NCBI GenBank assembly: GCA_009760855.2
Contig: WPIO01000176.1
Location: 317,501-381,500 of the forward strand
From: Cristatella mucedo
Lineage: Eukaryota; Bryozoa; Phylactolaemata; Cristatellidae
Direction: 5' to 3'
DNA: 64,000 bases
Position 1 is the first letter of the stretch, and the number at the start of each line of letters is the position of its first letter. Both the position numbers and the translations under genes were made by a program. Under the pieces are notes generated by a model, which had not been told where the DNA came from, searched no databases, and saw only the letters and a list, made by a program, of their open reading frames with translations. Positions 23,817 through 34,269 of the stretch are shown here, one piece after another.

Positions 23817-24074
23817 TTAATCACTATTCAGTTGCACCACATACACTGCACGTTTCAAGCCCACGAACTTGGTCGTCACAAACAAGATCTTGCCCCCGGC
23901 CCAAACTGAAACCATTGCCGAGCAGCCCAGCTCGCTCTCCCGACGAGACAAGCCACCACGATTCCAGGAACACTTGATTCTGCATCTCGATAAGCTTCGA
24001 GGCGTCGTCATGCATTGAGGCAGCACTTGCAGAGGTCCGCACGTGGCAGTCACGAATAGCAGCGTGTCGCTCAC
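23817..24074 (-). CDS. Copy-B counterpart of the 85-codon ORF
   Basis: Same frame and length as 2274-2531 in the other duplication copy. No domain is recognised. Competing minus-strand frames overlap it. Kept only because the frame survives in both copies. Confidence 0.15.
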   Translation of the reverse strand: MSDTLLFVTATCGPLQVLPQCMTTPRSLSRCRIKCSWNRGGLSRRESELGCSAMVSVWAGGKILFVTTKFVGLKRAVYVVQLNSD

Positions 24075-25189
24075 GACAACAGATGTCCAAACCGTGCAGC
24101 CCTAACGGTGATGCAGTTGCTCGCAGGACAGTCCTGACAAGAGACGCACACTGCGACACCCACACGATGACGCGAGTAAGGCGAACCGCACAGAGGGATC
24201 GCGCCAATGGACTGCGAGCCGGAGGCGCCAATGCAGCGGCTGGCTCGATCCCCCCCCCCGCCAGCCAGCGCCAACCTCATCGGCCGCCGCGCGTACCGAC
24301 GACTCCCGCTAGCCGCGCCGGCTCCAGCTGCTGGAGGGCGCCGAACATAGCAGCCTCGAGACGACACCACCAAATGTGGCTGGAGCTGGGATTCGTGCCA
24401 TCTTTGGCATCGCAGTGTCTAGCAATCTCAGTAAAAGCAACGACATCTTTCAGCGGATACGCACCTTACAGCCTTGGAATTGATTTCTTCGCAGACAGGC
24501 GAGGATGAGAAGGAGCTGCTGCGGCTGACGAAGCGCGTCGCAGGAGAGAGCTACAGCGACCGCAGCTGGGCACCGTCATGTGACATTGAACGAGGCGACA
24601 AATCAGAACGGCTCAAACGGACGGCTGGCTCCTCCCCCTAGCGCGCCCCGTGGCAAGAGCGTCCCCAGACGGTAAGCCTGCCCTGGGTAGGCATGGTCGG
24701 TAACTGTGCAGCAGCGGCTCAGCTGGAGCGCTGCCTTCGGGGTCAGTGTGAGGGAAGATGAGTAGTAGTTCTGTGGCAGTACAAGGGCCAGACACCTAAG
24801 GTCTCGATGCTAGGACGAGGTTTGGGGCGGGGTCGGGTGCGCTGCCCAGGGGGGGGGGGGGCGGCGAAAGGCAGGCTTCGCTCGTTGGCCGTCGGCAAGC
24901 AACTGACGCTGGCGCGAAGGAGGGGCGCATTCGCGCTCGAGGATTGTAGCGGATGAGTCAAATGCTAGGAATGCTGGGTAGTTATCCAGGTCTGCTTCGA
25001 GAGGGATGTCACAGGCGCATGAGCAAAGCGGTTAGTGGCTCTGTGAAAGCCTGGAGCGACGCCCGTGCTACGCTCAAGCAGATAGTAGCTGCATAAACTC
25101 CGCGAAGAGGGCACGATGTGATGCGTGATCCATCTTTCTACTCACATGACGTGGTCTTCGATAAGAAGCAGCAGCAGCTAGCCCTAGCG

Positions 25190-25480
25190 CGAGAACCGTG
25201 TCGCCGGCTTATCGTGCGAATCGCATTTGCAGTCTAAAAGCGAGTCTCGCGAGGCTGGCCGCCTTTCCCAGTTTTACGGGTATTGCTCGAAGTTGTCAAA
25301 CTCCATACACTCAGCTCGAACTAGATCGCTTCGATCAACGAAGCTTCGTGCTGCTCTGAGCGCCAGTACATCGCTCTGTAGATAGAGGATCGGCTTATTA
25401 CAACACACCAACTCCTGCTCTAAAAAGTCCTTTATTCTCCAGACCGATTGTTTAGAATAGGACGCTATCGTGCGCTGAAT
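25190..25480 (-). pseudogene. Copy-B counterpart of the 3642-4028 ORF, with stop
   Basis: Near-identical to copy A over about 290 bp, but the frame is interrupted by TAA where copy A reads TCA. If copy A encodes an exon, this is its inactivated duplicate. Confidence 0.2.
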
Positions 25481-25512
25481 CCATGAGCGACACGTGCACG
25501 GTAGCAGCGAGC

Positions 25513-25697
25513 CGCATGCACATTTGCAATGAGCACGTGCATGCTATTCATGTTGCTCATCAAACATGATATCACTCACCATTCAATCGCGTTTCCCTTT
25601 ACAGCAACTGCGAAGCGCCTAGATAGAGATAGAGTTCTCTGAGGGCGCTCTATCAAGTATTATTATTATTATTATTATCAATATTATTTTGCATGGA
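25513..25697 (+). mobile_element. 3' tail of L2-like LINE inserted in copy B only
   Basis: It contains the family 3' UTR words, then the terminal hairpin and an ATT-rich end. It is flanked by AGCAGCGAGC (25503-25512) and AGCAACGAGC (25698-25707), a near-perfect 10-bp target-site duplication. The empty site is visible in copy A at 3961-3970. The insertion therefore followed the duplication. Confidence 0.85.
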
Positions 25698-25987
25698 AGC
25701 AACGAGCAGCAGTGGGCACTGGGTCAGACACGTGACATGTCTCTTTCAAGCTGCAGCTCTATCTATCGTGCTCACTGCACGCTGTCTCCGCCAGGCCACG
25801 TAGCCTGTTAGGGAGGAATATATGCGCACGTGAAGCTGGCCGTACTCAAAAAAAATTCCGCTGCTCGGCGTTGTTACCTTTGCATTTATGAACGCAGCAC
25901 GCCCAGGATATTGGTGCAGATGCAAGCTAGTGATGCTGCCTTAATGACGAATTCTTTGTGCTCGCTGAAACACGGGTGGAGTTCACG

Positions 25988-26159
25988 AGCACACACACAC
26001 GCGCAGGCACACACACACAAACACTCGAAAGCAGCTGCATGCCTGCACACATGAATAGGCACACACACACACACACGCACGCACACACCTACACACACAC
26101 GCACACACACACACGCGCTCGCGCTTACACACACACACACATACACACTTACACACACT

Positions 26160-26190
<31 letters not shown>

Positions 26191-26195
26191 ACACG
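25988..26195. repeat. Imperfect CA-rich microsatellite, copy B
   Basis: Counterpart of 4232-4446 in the second duplication copy, with a different internal variant order. Confidence 0.95.
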
Positions 26196-27224
26196 CCCTT
26201 AGTTTTGCTCACTCACGCATGCACTCGCCCGTGCTCAAAACATTTACAGCAATGAAGAATGCACTTGGACGTAATACGAATGACGAATACGCATACGAAT
26301 CCACATGTACTCTCTCACGCAAGCGCACACGTCAACACACACGTACACAATCGAACGCACGGTGCATCTCAGCAAGTTTCCTCGCTGGCTACTGCTCCAT
26401 GTAGCAAGGCCAGTTACAGGCGAGGTATATACGGCAATGGGTAACGTACATAGTTGGTAATGGCAAACAGGCTTCGTGGAAACGGACAGAAAAGAATGCA
26501 GTGTAAAATCAGGGTGATGGATAAGTAGATGCCGTGGTCGATGCAGATAAAGCCGGTTCTTGCCAGCTTCTGCGAGTGTTCGGGCCGAGCTCTAACGGCG
26601 CCGTAAAAATGCCGATTGAGATAGGAAGCTGCTCTACTGCTGTCGTGAGCTGTATATCGAGGAGAAATGTCGTACGATGCACACGGACGGGAGGGTCACG
26701 GTCGATGCTTTTTCAATTGATGGCACAGCGGCAGGCTGAGCTATCGCTGCGGGGGGGGGAACAGCTGAGCTTTGAGAACCGTAACAGCTCAGGAGATAAG
26801 GTGCTCGCTCTTCACGACTGGGGTTTGACACAATAGTTGGTAGCGTTTTGAATAAATTAATGCAATTCCCGTAATTCAGGAGCCCTAGCCTGTGTACTCA
26901 GCTCGCCTGCAATTAATGGACAACTCGGTACCTAGTATGATCTGTCGCCTGCTATTGGTGGGCAACTCAGTGGCGATTGTGCTCCGTCGCAAAGGCATTT
27001 TTGCCACATAACTTCAGTTCGAACTTCAGAGGCTCTCTATCAAATAATAAATCGCCTTCAAAGTCCTCTCTATTCCCTACAGGTCGCTTCGATCGCTTGT
27101 AAATGTCCTTGACCTGTCCTTGACCTCTTCACTCTCCCCAGTGGGAGTCTTAGGGCCACCCTTCCCTTTTTTCAAGTCGTCTCGCCTGTCCTCGGGCTAA
27201 GTGAAATATTTTGGTGATCGGGCC

Positions 27225-27510
27225 TTCGTTACTTACGCAACGGCAACTACTCTCCTGCTGTCGAATATGGCCCATCCTTTTCAGCGGTCTTGAGCTGCTA
27301 CTTCCGTGCTACTGCTACCTCAACTGCTCTCCTGACTCTGCTGTGCTTCCCACTTTCTCTTTGCTGCGTGAGACAAATTCCGTTGTGTACCGAATGCGTA
27401 CCGACAGCCACTTATGCTGTGAGTGCACTATGCAAAACTGTCCTGCGTAACATCCACACAGTCTTTATGGCCGTGTGGAGTTACAGACGGAGATACATTA
27501 AATTATATTA
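27225..27510 (-). repeat. Dispersed repeat D, copy 2 (inverted)
   Basis: The reverse complement aligns with 4697-4985 over nearly its whole length at roughly 80-85% by eye. Confidence 0.7.
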
Positions 27511-27747
27511 CATTTCGTGTTCACTGAACGTCCGGAACTCGCTTCTGGGGCTTCAATTAACACATGAGTTGACCGGGCATCATTAAAGTGTCAGCTGAAG
27601 ATGCATTTGTACAGCTCAGTACACTTGTCCTTTTGGTTGCTATTGTTAGGAACGGGCTGTAGCGGCCCTTACGACCAAACCAAGCCAGGCAGCAAACTCG
27701 GCGCTTTAAAGGGCCACTCTCACCCGAAACGCCACGAATAATAGACG

Positions 27748-28312
27748 GTGAAGCCCAGAGCCGTTGGAGTCGCAGCTAGCGACTTGTCTGTGCTGCACCG
27801 ATGCACGCAGGTATGCACCGATGCAGGCATGCACCGATGCACCGATGCCAACTGTAGCGGAGCACGGCAACCACCAAAGTCTGGAGCTCTCGAACTGCAG
27901 CCCGATGGTGCGGGCCAACAGGGCCAGGCACGAAACGACCTTGAACTGTCTCGACAATACCATGCCGGATCACTCTCGGCAATGGACGATGCTGAACAGA
28001 CGGCTGCAGTGAGCGGCAGCAGCTCGAGGCGCCCGGACCTCGTCGCCGACGAAGAGACAGTCGCAATCATCATCGACGTGGCGGTACCATTTGACAACGA
28101 CGAGGATGCCTTGGCAAAAGCCGCTGGTCGTAAGATCACGAAATACGCAGGCGTCGCTTGTGACTTCCGGTCACAGGGTCGTGCGTCAGCGTCTGTCCTA
28201 CCATTCGTCGTAGGAGTACTCGGGTCTTAGTACCCGAGTAATGAGTGGTGCCTTGATGCCCTTGGCATCAAAGCTGCGTACCGAAAGCGCTTCCGGAAAC
28301 TATAACTATGTG
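27748..28312 (+). mobile_element. RLE-type non-LTR retrotransposon C-terminal fragment
   Basis: The plus-strand frame contains RRPDLVADEETVAIIIDVAV, AAGRKITKY and LPFVVGVLGS. It then meets a TAG and continues YPSNEWCLDALGIK...YRKRFRKL before TAA. The PD...D...K spacing and the FVVGALGSW-like ending are typical of the restriction-like endonuclease region at the C-terminus of R2/NeSL/R4-type LINEs. The TAG stands where those elements usually have TGG (Trp), so this is a decayed copy. Only the C-terminus is present. A GCACCGATGC-type tandem repeat lies in its 5' part. Confidence 0.65.
27795..27849. repeat. Short GCACCGATGC tandem repeat
   Basis: Four irregularly spaced copies of GCACCGATGC or its ACCGATGC core. 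Confidence 0.8.
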
Positions 28313-28578
28313 TAAGCGACTCGGTATGAAGCAGCGCCAAGGTGTGGGCCCAGCTCTCCGTGGAGGAAGCAACCTCAGCTATCGTTCATCACGATAACGC
28401 TCAGCCTGCGGGGAAGGAAGGTGCACTATCTGCGCTTGTTTAACATCAATATTCTAGAATAAAATATATTTAAGTATTATAGGCATTACTCAGCGGCCAT
28501 GGGCTCAAAGTCCAGCTCACCTACTTGGGCAACAACTTCCATGCCCATTATATAGCTTCGGCCTTTATGCTGCCTTAA
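28313..28578. other. No supported feature
   Basis: AT-richer sequence after the RLE fragment, with no ORF or repeat I can name. Confidence 0.4.
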
Positions 28579-28654
28579 CAATAGAATACGGCACAATTGG
28601 TTCCTGGCCATTAAAGTTTAGGAACCACAAATAATGAATATTAGTCATAATCTG
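28579..28654 (-). mobile_element. Palindromic MITE-like repeat, copy B
   Basis: Core GGTTCCT...TAGGAACC at 28599-28626, with AGTCATAATCTGG on the right; the same layout as the other copies in reverse orientation. Confidence 0.6.
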
Positions 28655-28737
28655 GCTGATTTATCATGCCAGCTTTTCACTGCCCAGCAGCTGGTCGTTT
28701 AGGAAATTAAATCCTGATTCAGCCGCTTCATTTATAA

Positions 28738-28852
28738 TTTATTTAGTGGCAGAGGAGCCTTAACAGCTATAGTTCCATCGTTTGCACTGGGCAGTATAGG
28801 ATCACTCACTGCAGAACTCGAACCCACGACCTTTCGCTCGACAGCAGCTCAG
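28738..28852 (-). mobile_element. tRNA-derived SINE, family 1
   Basis: The reverse complement carries GGTTCGAGTTC-like box B and the GCCACTAAATAAAT end. Moderately decayed. Confidence 0.65.
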
Positions 28853-28859
28853 AAGTGGC

Positions 28860-29500
28860 CATCATTAGTTTATGCTATTGTTGATTTACACGTTACTGTT
28901 CCATTCGACTACGATTCGAGTGCCCCGATGACGACAGCTCAGGCGTAAATCGTCGAGTGCTCCAGCGGGATAGCGGGTCCCTCCAGGCCAAGGACGGCCA
29001 TGGTCGTTGGCTATTTGTGCGGCCCTTCGAGGTCGGCGAGCTCACTCAGTGGCCGATCCAATGAAATAAGAGCGACGAGACCCGCTAGGCAAGACTCTTG
29101 CGATTCTTTCATAGCGGAAACCACTCAACAGCAACACATTGTCAGCGGCTTGGTAGAAAAACTTCCGCTTCCTGTGAGAGCAATACGAGGTATTCTTCCG
29201 CCATCCCGTCACCCACCTAAGTGGGAACCCGCTCAGAAGAAACCGCCAGCTAACGGCGTAAATAACTCTTTATATTAGTACAAATTTCAAGCTTCTGCCG
29301 CGTGCGAAGAACCACGTAATGGCTGTCGAGGAAGCGAGCGTGGGACTAGTTTAGGTGCGCTTGAAATTTGAGTCATTCGAATGTCGCAGTACGAGCTTTA
29401 TCACCGCGTACGTAATCTCGGTCAGATGCTCATCTCCGGTTGTTGGTACAGCTTGACCAGCGATGGCGAGATAATGAAACATCGTCGATGCGTTACAGCG
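28860..29500. other. No supported gene
   Basis: A 92-codon plus ORF at 29000-29278 has no recognisable domain or splice context. Confidence 0.4.
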
Positions 29501-29504
29501 GCCA

Positions 29505-29567
29505 AGATTGTGACTGCCCATTGGTGGCTCCTGAATTATGAAATTAGGAATCGGTTATTTGATAATA
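29505..29567 (+). mobile_element. Palindromic MITE-like repeat, copy D
   Basis: AGATTGTGACTGCC start and core GGCTCCT...AGGAATC (29526-29552). It abuts the LINE tail that follows. Confidence 0.55.
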
Positions 29568-29662
29568 ATAATAATAATAATAATGTACTTGATAAAGCGC
29601 CCTCAGAGAACCTAATCTCTTTCTAGGCGCTTTACATTTGCTGCAAAGGGAAAATCTACGGT
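29563..29662 (-). mobile_element. LINE 3' tail fragment
   Basis: (AAT)n end, then the conserved hairpin and TTTACATTTGCTGCAAAGGG. Confidence 0.8.
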
Positions 29663-29879
29663 TAGGCGCAGTAACAGTTTAAATCATGCAATACCCTATC
29701 AGTAATTCTCTAGGCTTTGTGCCAAGTAGTCGAATGGTACTCTAGGCGTCTAAAAAAGACATAACCCGTGGCTGGGACTGGACAACTGTGGCCATCTGAA
29801 ACTCTCGAATAGACAGCTTTACGCTATGGACATGGAACTTTTCATAATAAGAGTATCTTTGTCAACCCACTCATCATGG

Positions 29880-30104
29880 AAAACCTAGTGTGACCTGAAA
29901 ATCGGAAAAACTAGCCCTTACAGTGCCGGCTCCGCGAATTTTCTCCTGCATCGTCATCACGAAATCCGGGTGTCTTTCTTAAAAGTGACCTTTCACTAGA
30001 CGACCGAATAAGCTCCGCAGTCAAGTCTGCCTACTTTCAGCTGTGCAACACTGCTCAAATTCGGGTTCCCCTGTTTAGACAGGGAAACCACATCTAAATT
30101 GGTC
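29880..30104 (+). mobile_element. Left part of an interrupted L2-like LINE
   Basis: Plus-oriented ORF2 segment (SDLSLDD-type, SAVKSAYFQL, then GGTCCATGCATTC). It breaks off exactly where the LINE sequence resumes at 31896, so it is the left half of the host copy. Confidence 0.75.
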
Positions 30105-31895
30105 CATGCATTCAAAAATAATAATTATCATCATTATTGTACTTTTGATAAAGCGCCCTCGGAGGATTCAATGTCTTTTTAGGCGCTTTACGTTTGCTGC
30201 AAAGGAAACACGATCGAATGGTGAGTGGAAGTATTATGCTTGAAAAACAACGTGAATAGCATGGTTAGGGGTGGCATGCAGCATGAAGGTCAGCATGCAA
30301 GCGTGGTTAGAGGCAGCATGCAACAGTGTCAGCACGCATGAGTACATAAAAGACGAATCACAGGGACCCGTTAAATGCTATCATACATAGGTGCGTTTTT
30401 AATTTCTTTTTACATGTGGTCAAGTCAGGGGATGTCGTGACGGAAGTCAGGAGTGAGTTCCAGGCTTTGGGAGCATACGAACTAAATGCATGGTCCCCAC
30501 ATTTTTGAGGTATATACGAGGTATAGGTAAACAGTTAGGTTCCGAAAAGCGGGTCGTATGATGCTTAGCCTGGTGAAGGAGTAGATATGATAGGTAGGCT
30601 TTTGCCATAAAGCGAAGGGACGTAAAAGTGAGCGACAAAGCCTTGAAGTCAATACGTTCCTTGACTGGTTGCCAGTGCAGGTCGGAGAAATATAGTGTGA
30701 TGTGGCAACTGCGACGCTCACGACAGTCAACCTAGCTGCGGAGTTTTGCACCAACTTTAAGTACCTGATTGCAAATGCCGGTCGACCAGCAAGGAGTGAG
30801 TTACAGACGTCAAGACGGAATGTCACGAATGCATGGACCAACTGAGATGTGGTAACCCTTATCTAAACAAAGCCCGAATTTCAGCAATGTTATGAAGCTG
30901 AAAATAGGCAGATTTGACTATGGAGCTGATGTGGTTGTCTAACGAAAGGTCACTTTGGAACATAACACCTAGACTTCGTGCAGATTGAGCAAGCAATATG
31001 CTGGCAGAGCCAATTTTGAGCGTCAGGCTTTCTAGTTTCTGGATCACACTTGGTTTGCCCAAAACTAGTAAGTTTGTTTTATCGTCATTTAATTTAAGAA
31101 AATTTGCTGTTATCCATGTCCGGATGTCATCAATGCATGCAGCAAAGGAATTGAGAAAATTCGACGTGCTCGAAGGCTTGGAGGGATTAAAACAAAGGTG
31201 CAACTGACTGTCATCCGCATAGAAGTGAAAGCCTAGATTGTGCTTGGCAATCACATCGGCATGAGGGAGAGTATAAACCGTGAAAAGAATCGGACCTAGC
31301 ACGGAGCCCTGAGGTACCCCATATTTCAGAGGTACTTCAGATGATCTTTGTCCATTCACGTCAATACTCTGAAGTCTTCCACTGAGATAGGACTTGAACT
31401 ATTGCAGAGTAGTGCCAGTGATGCCCAGACGAGATGAGAGGCACTCTAGAAGAACTTGGTGATCGATAGTATAAAAAACTGCCGAAAGATCGAGCAAAAC
31501 AAGAACAGCTACTCTACCCATGTCTGCATTCCCAAAGTAGGTCGGTGTACACCTGAAGCAATGCTGACTCTGTGGAGTGATTATCTCTAAAGCCAGACTG
31601 GAACTTACTAGCAAGGTTTGAAGTTTCAATATATGAGTTCAGCTGGTCTGCCACGACTCGTTCCAGTGTCTAATAGGAATGGTAGAACGGAGATTGGGCG
31701 GTAGTTGCTGAAGTTCTCTTGGTCTAGTGTCACTTTCTTGAGTAGTGGCCTGCCTACAGCTTTTTGAAAAGTGCTGGGACATTACCTGAGGCTAATAAAA
31801 TATTAACGATGTTAGTTATGCATAGCAGCAGCAGATCAATGCAACGTATGAGCAGGACAGTGGGAATAGGGTCCAAAAGACTTGTTGTCTTCTTT
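30105..31895 (-). mobile_element. L2-like LINE inserted into another LINE
   Basis: The longest family copy here, about 1.8 kb, 5'-truncated, with a complete 3' end (hairpin and AAT-rich tail at 30105-30200). Minus-strand frames show LLDPIPTVLL near 31870, VAVLVLLDLSAVFYTIDH near 31480, PQGSVLGPILFTVY near 31310, FHFYADDSQLHL near 31220, ANFLKLNDDKTNLLVLGK near 31080 and VHAFVTFRLDVCNSLLAG near 30810. The catalytic YADD is intact but frames are broken by stops and shifts. It is embedded in a plus-strand copy (29880-30104 and 31896-32590). Confidence 0.9.
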
Positions 31896-32590
31896 GTGAC
31901 ATACCGTCTCGACTTCTATAACTCACTGCTTGCTGGTCTTCCGGCCTGTGCAAGCAGGTGCTTACAGCTGATGCAGAGCTCTGCAGCTAGGCTTGTCGAC
32001 AGCGAGCGTTGCAGTTGCTACATTACATCACTTCTCGCCGACCTTCACTGGCTCCCAATAAAGCAGCATATCGACTTCAAGGTTCGGTCACTCACTTTTA
32101 GGTTCCTTCAATTTCTATCACCAGGCTACCTTTCAGAACTACTCCTTTTTAACCGAGATAAGCACCGTATTTCACCCGCTTTTCCGACTAACCTCGTTTA
32201 GCTATAGCATCATACGATCCTCAAGCTATTTGGTGACTGCGCTAGTAGTTCGTGTGCTCCCAAAATCTGGCACTCACGCCCGACTGACATCACGACATCC
32301 CCTGACTTGACGACATTTAAAAAGAAGCTCAAAAGCACATTTGTATCACATTATTTAAAGGGTCCGTGTGATTCGTTCTTCGTGTGCTTGTGCGAGCTGA
32401 CACTGTGCATGCTATCACTAATCATATTTGCCTGTTGACCCTGTGCATGTCACTTTTAACTACGTTACGCTTGTAGACATTGAGCATGCTACCACTAGCC
32501 ATTAGATCTGGTTTCCTTTACAGCATACATGAAGTGCCTAGAAAGTGAATGGGTACTCTGAGGGCGCTAGACAAATGTACTATTATCATT
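31896..32590 (+). mobile_element. Right part of the interrupted L2-like LINE
   Basis: Begins TGACATACCGTCTCGACTTC, the direct continuation of the sequence that stops at 30104. It includes RLDFYNSLLAGLPAC and ADLHWLPIKQHIDFKV, then the 3' UTR, hairpin and ATTATC end. Confidence 0.8.
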
Positions 32591-32839
32591 ATCATCAATG
32601 TCAAAGGGAACGCAGAAGGTTAAGGAGCAAAACGATGCGAAAGGAGGCACGCTACACGCTACAAAGCTCATGCCTCTAGCTCTTTCCACAAAGCTCCGTC
32701 CGCACCCGGTGGCCACGCAGCGACATCTCTGCTGAAAACTGCGCCAGCGAGGCGTGCGCAGCTGCCTCGCGAATCTGCCATGCCCCCTCGCACATGTCAC
32801 GTGCCACCCACGTGCCAGCGCAGAGCTCGTGCTCGAGTG

Positions 32840-33085
32840 AAGCTCGGAATTCACTCCCAAAGTCGTCACAGCATGACTCGACTTGACGACTTATAAACAG
32901 AGCCTAAATACGCATATTTTCCTCACAGCAAGGCTGGGTCCTTGCGTTGTGCGATCGTGTGCTTAGGCTCGTTGGCAATGAGAAGTTATCACTACCCATA
33001 TCGACCTGCTTCTTTTACAGCACTTTGGCAGCGCCCAGAATCAGATCAGGCTCTTTGAAAGCACTGTGCACGTGTATTAATTTTG
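32840..33085 (+). mobile_element. Diverged LINE C-terminus and tail
   Basis: WNSLPK..., then LDLTTYKQSLNTHIF and ARLGPCV, align to WNSLPTCVTSPDLTTFKKKLK...; a decayed terminal hairpin follows (GCAGCGCCCAGAATCAGATC). Confidence 0.6.
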
Positions 33086-33146
33086 AGACAGGGTCGCTTT
33101 TCGTTACTGTCGTTTTCCGTTACCACCGGCTTGCCTGCGTGTACCT

Positions 33147-33305
33147 AATGGCTCACTAGGTAAGGTGGTTGCTTTTCACGACCTCGGCACCGAGGTCGTG
33201 GGTTCGAATCCTGTGGTGGGCGATCCTTTATCGCCACTGCAAAGCGGTGGTGATAGCCGTAAAGGCCTTTCTGTCACTATACAAAAAGAGGCTGTTAAAT
33301 TAGCT
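33147..33305 (+). mobile_element. tRNA-derived SINE, family 1 (well preserved)
   Basis: The tRNA-like head GGCTCACTAGGTAAGGTGG contains box A, and box B is perfect (GGTTCGAATCC). The body follows with TTTATCGCCACTGCAAAGCG, GATAGCCGTAAAGGC, CTATACAAAAAGAGGCTGTT. The acceptor stem does not pair, so this is a SINE head and not a tRNA gene. Confidence 0.85.
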
Positions 33306-33440
33306 AGTATTTATTGTTTATTTATTTATTTATACTCTATCGATTTGAGTTGGTAGCCGGGATTCAAAAGCTCATACTTCGCAAGGTATTTGTAGCGCGT
33401 CGGAATGAACTAGCATCCATACGAGCGCTGTGTTTTCGGC

Positions 33441-33500
33441 CTAAGCGCCTAGAAAGTTCTGAGGGCGCTTTATCAAGTGCATTATTATTATTACTATTAT
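33441..33500 (+). mobile_element. LINE 3' tail fragment, internally deleted hairpin
   Basis: AAGCGCCTAGAAAG joined directly to TTCTGAGGGCGCTTTATC, then (ATT)n. Confidence 0.7.
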
Positions 33501-34030
33501 AAGAATTTAATTGAGAAGCCACTAAAGTGCATTTGCAACCGCACGGAGACAGTGCTGATCCTGATGACCGAGTACACCGAGTACCTCCGTTGTGAATAAA
33601 TTAACGAAGAATGGGATTCTGCTGGTTCCCTCAAACAGGGAGCTCCCCTAGTGAGACCGATAGCCACCGATCCACCAAAATTGAAATATGATGCCGCTGC
33701 GAATGTCCAGAGGCCCCTTTGTTAGCGGCATAGTACGCAGTATTTGGCATTTAGCCTGTTCGAGAGCAAACTTACATACTCTTCCTAACCATCGGAAGAA
33801 ATTATAGGCTCTTAATAGCGACCTCGAATATCGAGATCGGCAGGAATCGGCTTGCTCGATTCTTTAGTACTTGTAGAAGCGCCTTAGTACCAATGCACGT
33901 TTTAAGTACCTAGCTCCAAATGCCTGTACTCACGCTGTTGCCGTAACCTTACAAGTTCTGAATAGTCGATTGGTAGTACAATTACTCGTCGGGCTCTTTA
34001 GTGCCCATCCAGTTTATACCAATGCGCGGC
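33500..34030. other. No supported feature
   Basis: Unique-looking sequence without a defensible ORF or repeat. Confidence 0.4.
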
Positions 34031-34034
34031 AAGC

Positions 34035-34266
34035 TAAGGAATGCATGCTGACCACGTGTATGTCATCCCTAACCATGTTATTCTTGCTGTTTATTGAGCA
34101 TGCCACCACTAACCATTCGATCGCGTTTCCTTTGCAGCAAATGTAAAATGTCTAGAAAAAGATTTGAGTTCTTTGAGGGCGCTTTATCAAGTGCCTAGAA
34201 AATGATTGAATTCTCTGAGGGCACTTTATCAAGTGCGCTATTATTATTATTACTATTATTATTAAG
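34035..34266 (+). mobile_element. LINE 3' end with tandemly duplicated terminal hairpin
   Basis: 3' UTR words, then two copies of the hairpin segment in tandem (about 34150-34195 and 34196-34240), then (ATT)n. Confidence 0.8.
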
Positions 34267-34269
34267 GCA

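Larger units (their letters stand above)
21820..26450. repeat. Segmental duplication, copy B
   Basis: Direct copy of 1-4690. It differs by a longer TG microsatellite (23705-23768), loss of about 215 bp relative to A at 192-409, and a 3'-end LINE insertion at 25513-25697 flanked by a 10-bp target-site duplication. The right boundary lies where copy A runs into the dispersed repeat at 4697. Confidence 0.9.

Noticed and set aside
31764-32201. 145-codon plus-strand ORF at the LINE junction
   Set aside because: Chimeric reading across two oppositely oriented LINE pieces.
29880-32590. Twin-priming inversion of a single LINE
   Set aside because: The inverted piece carries its own complete 3' end and duplicates ORF2 sequence, so nested insertion fits better.
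33147-33222. Possible tRNA gene with perfect box B
   Set aside because: The acceptor arms do not pair and the same unit recurs with a common non-tRNA body, so it is a SINE head.
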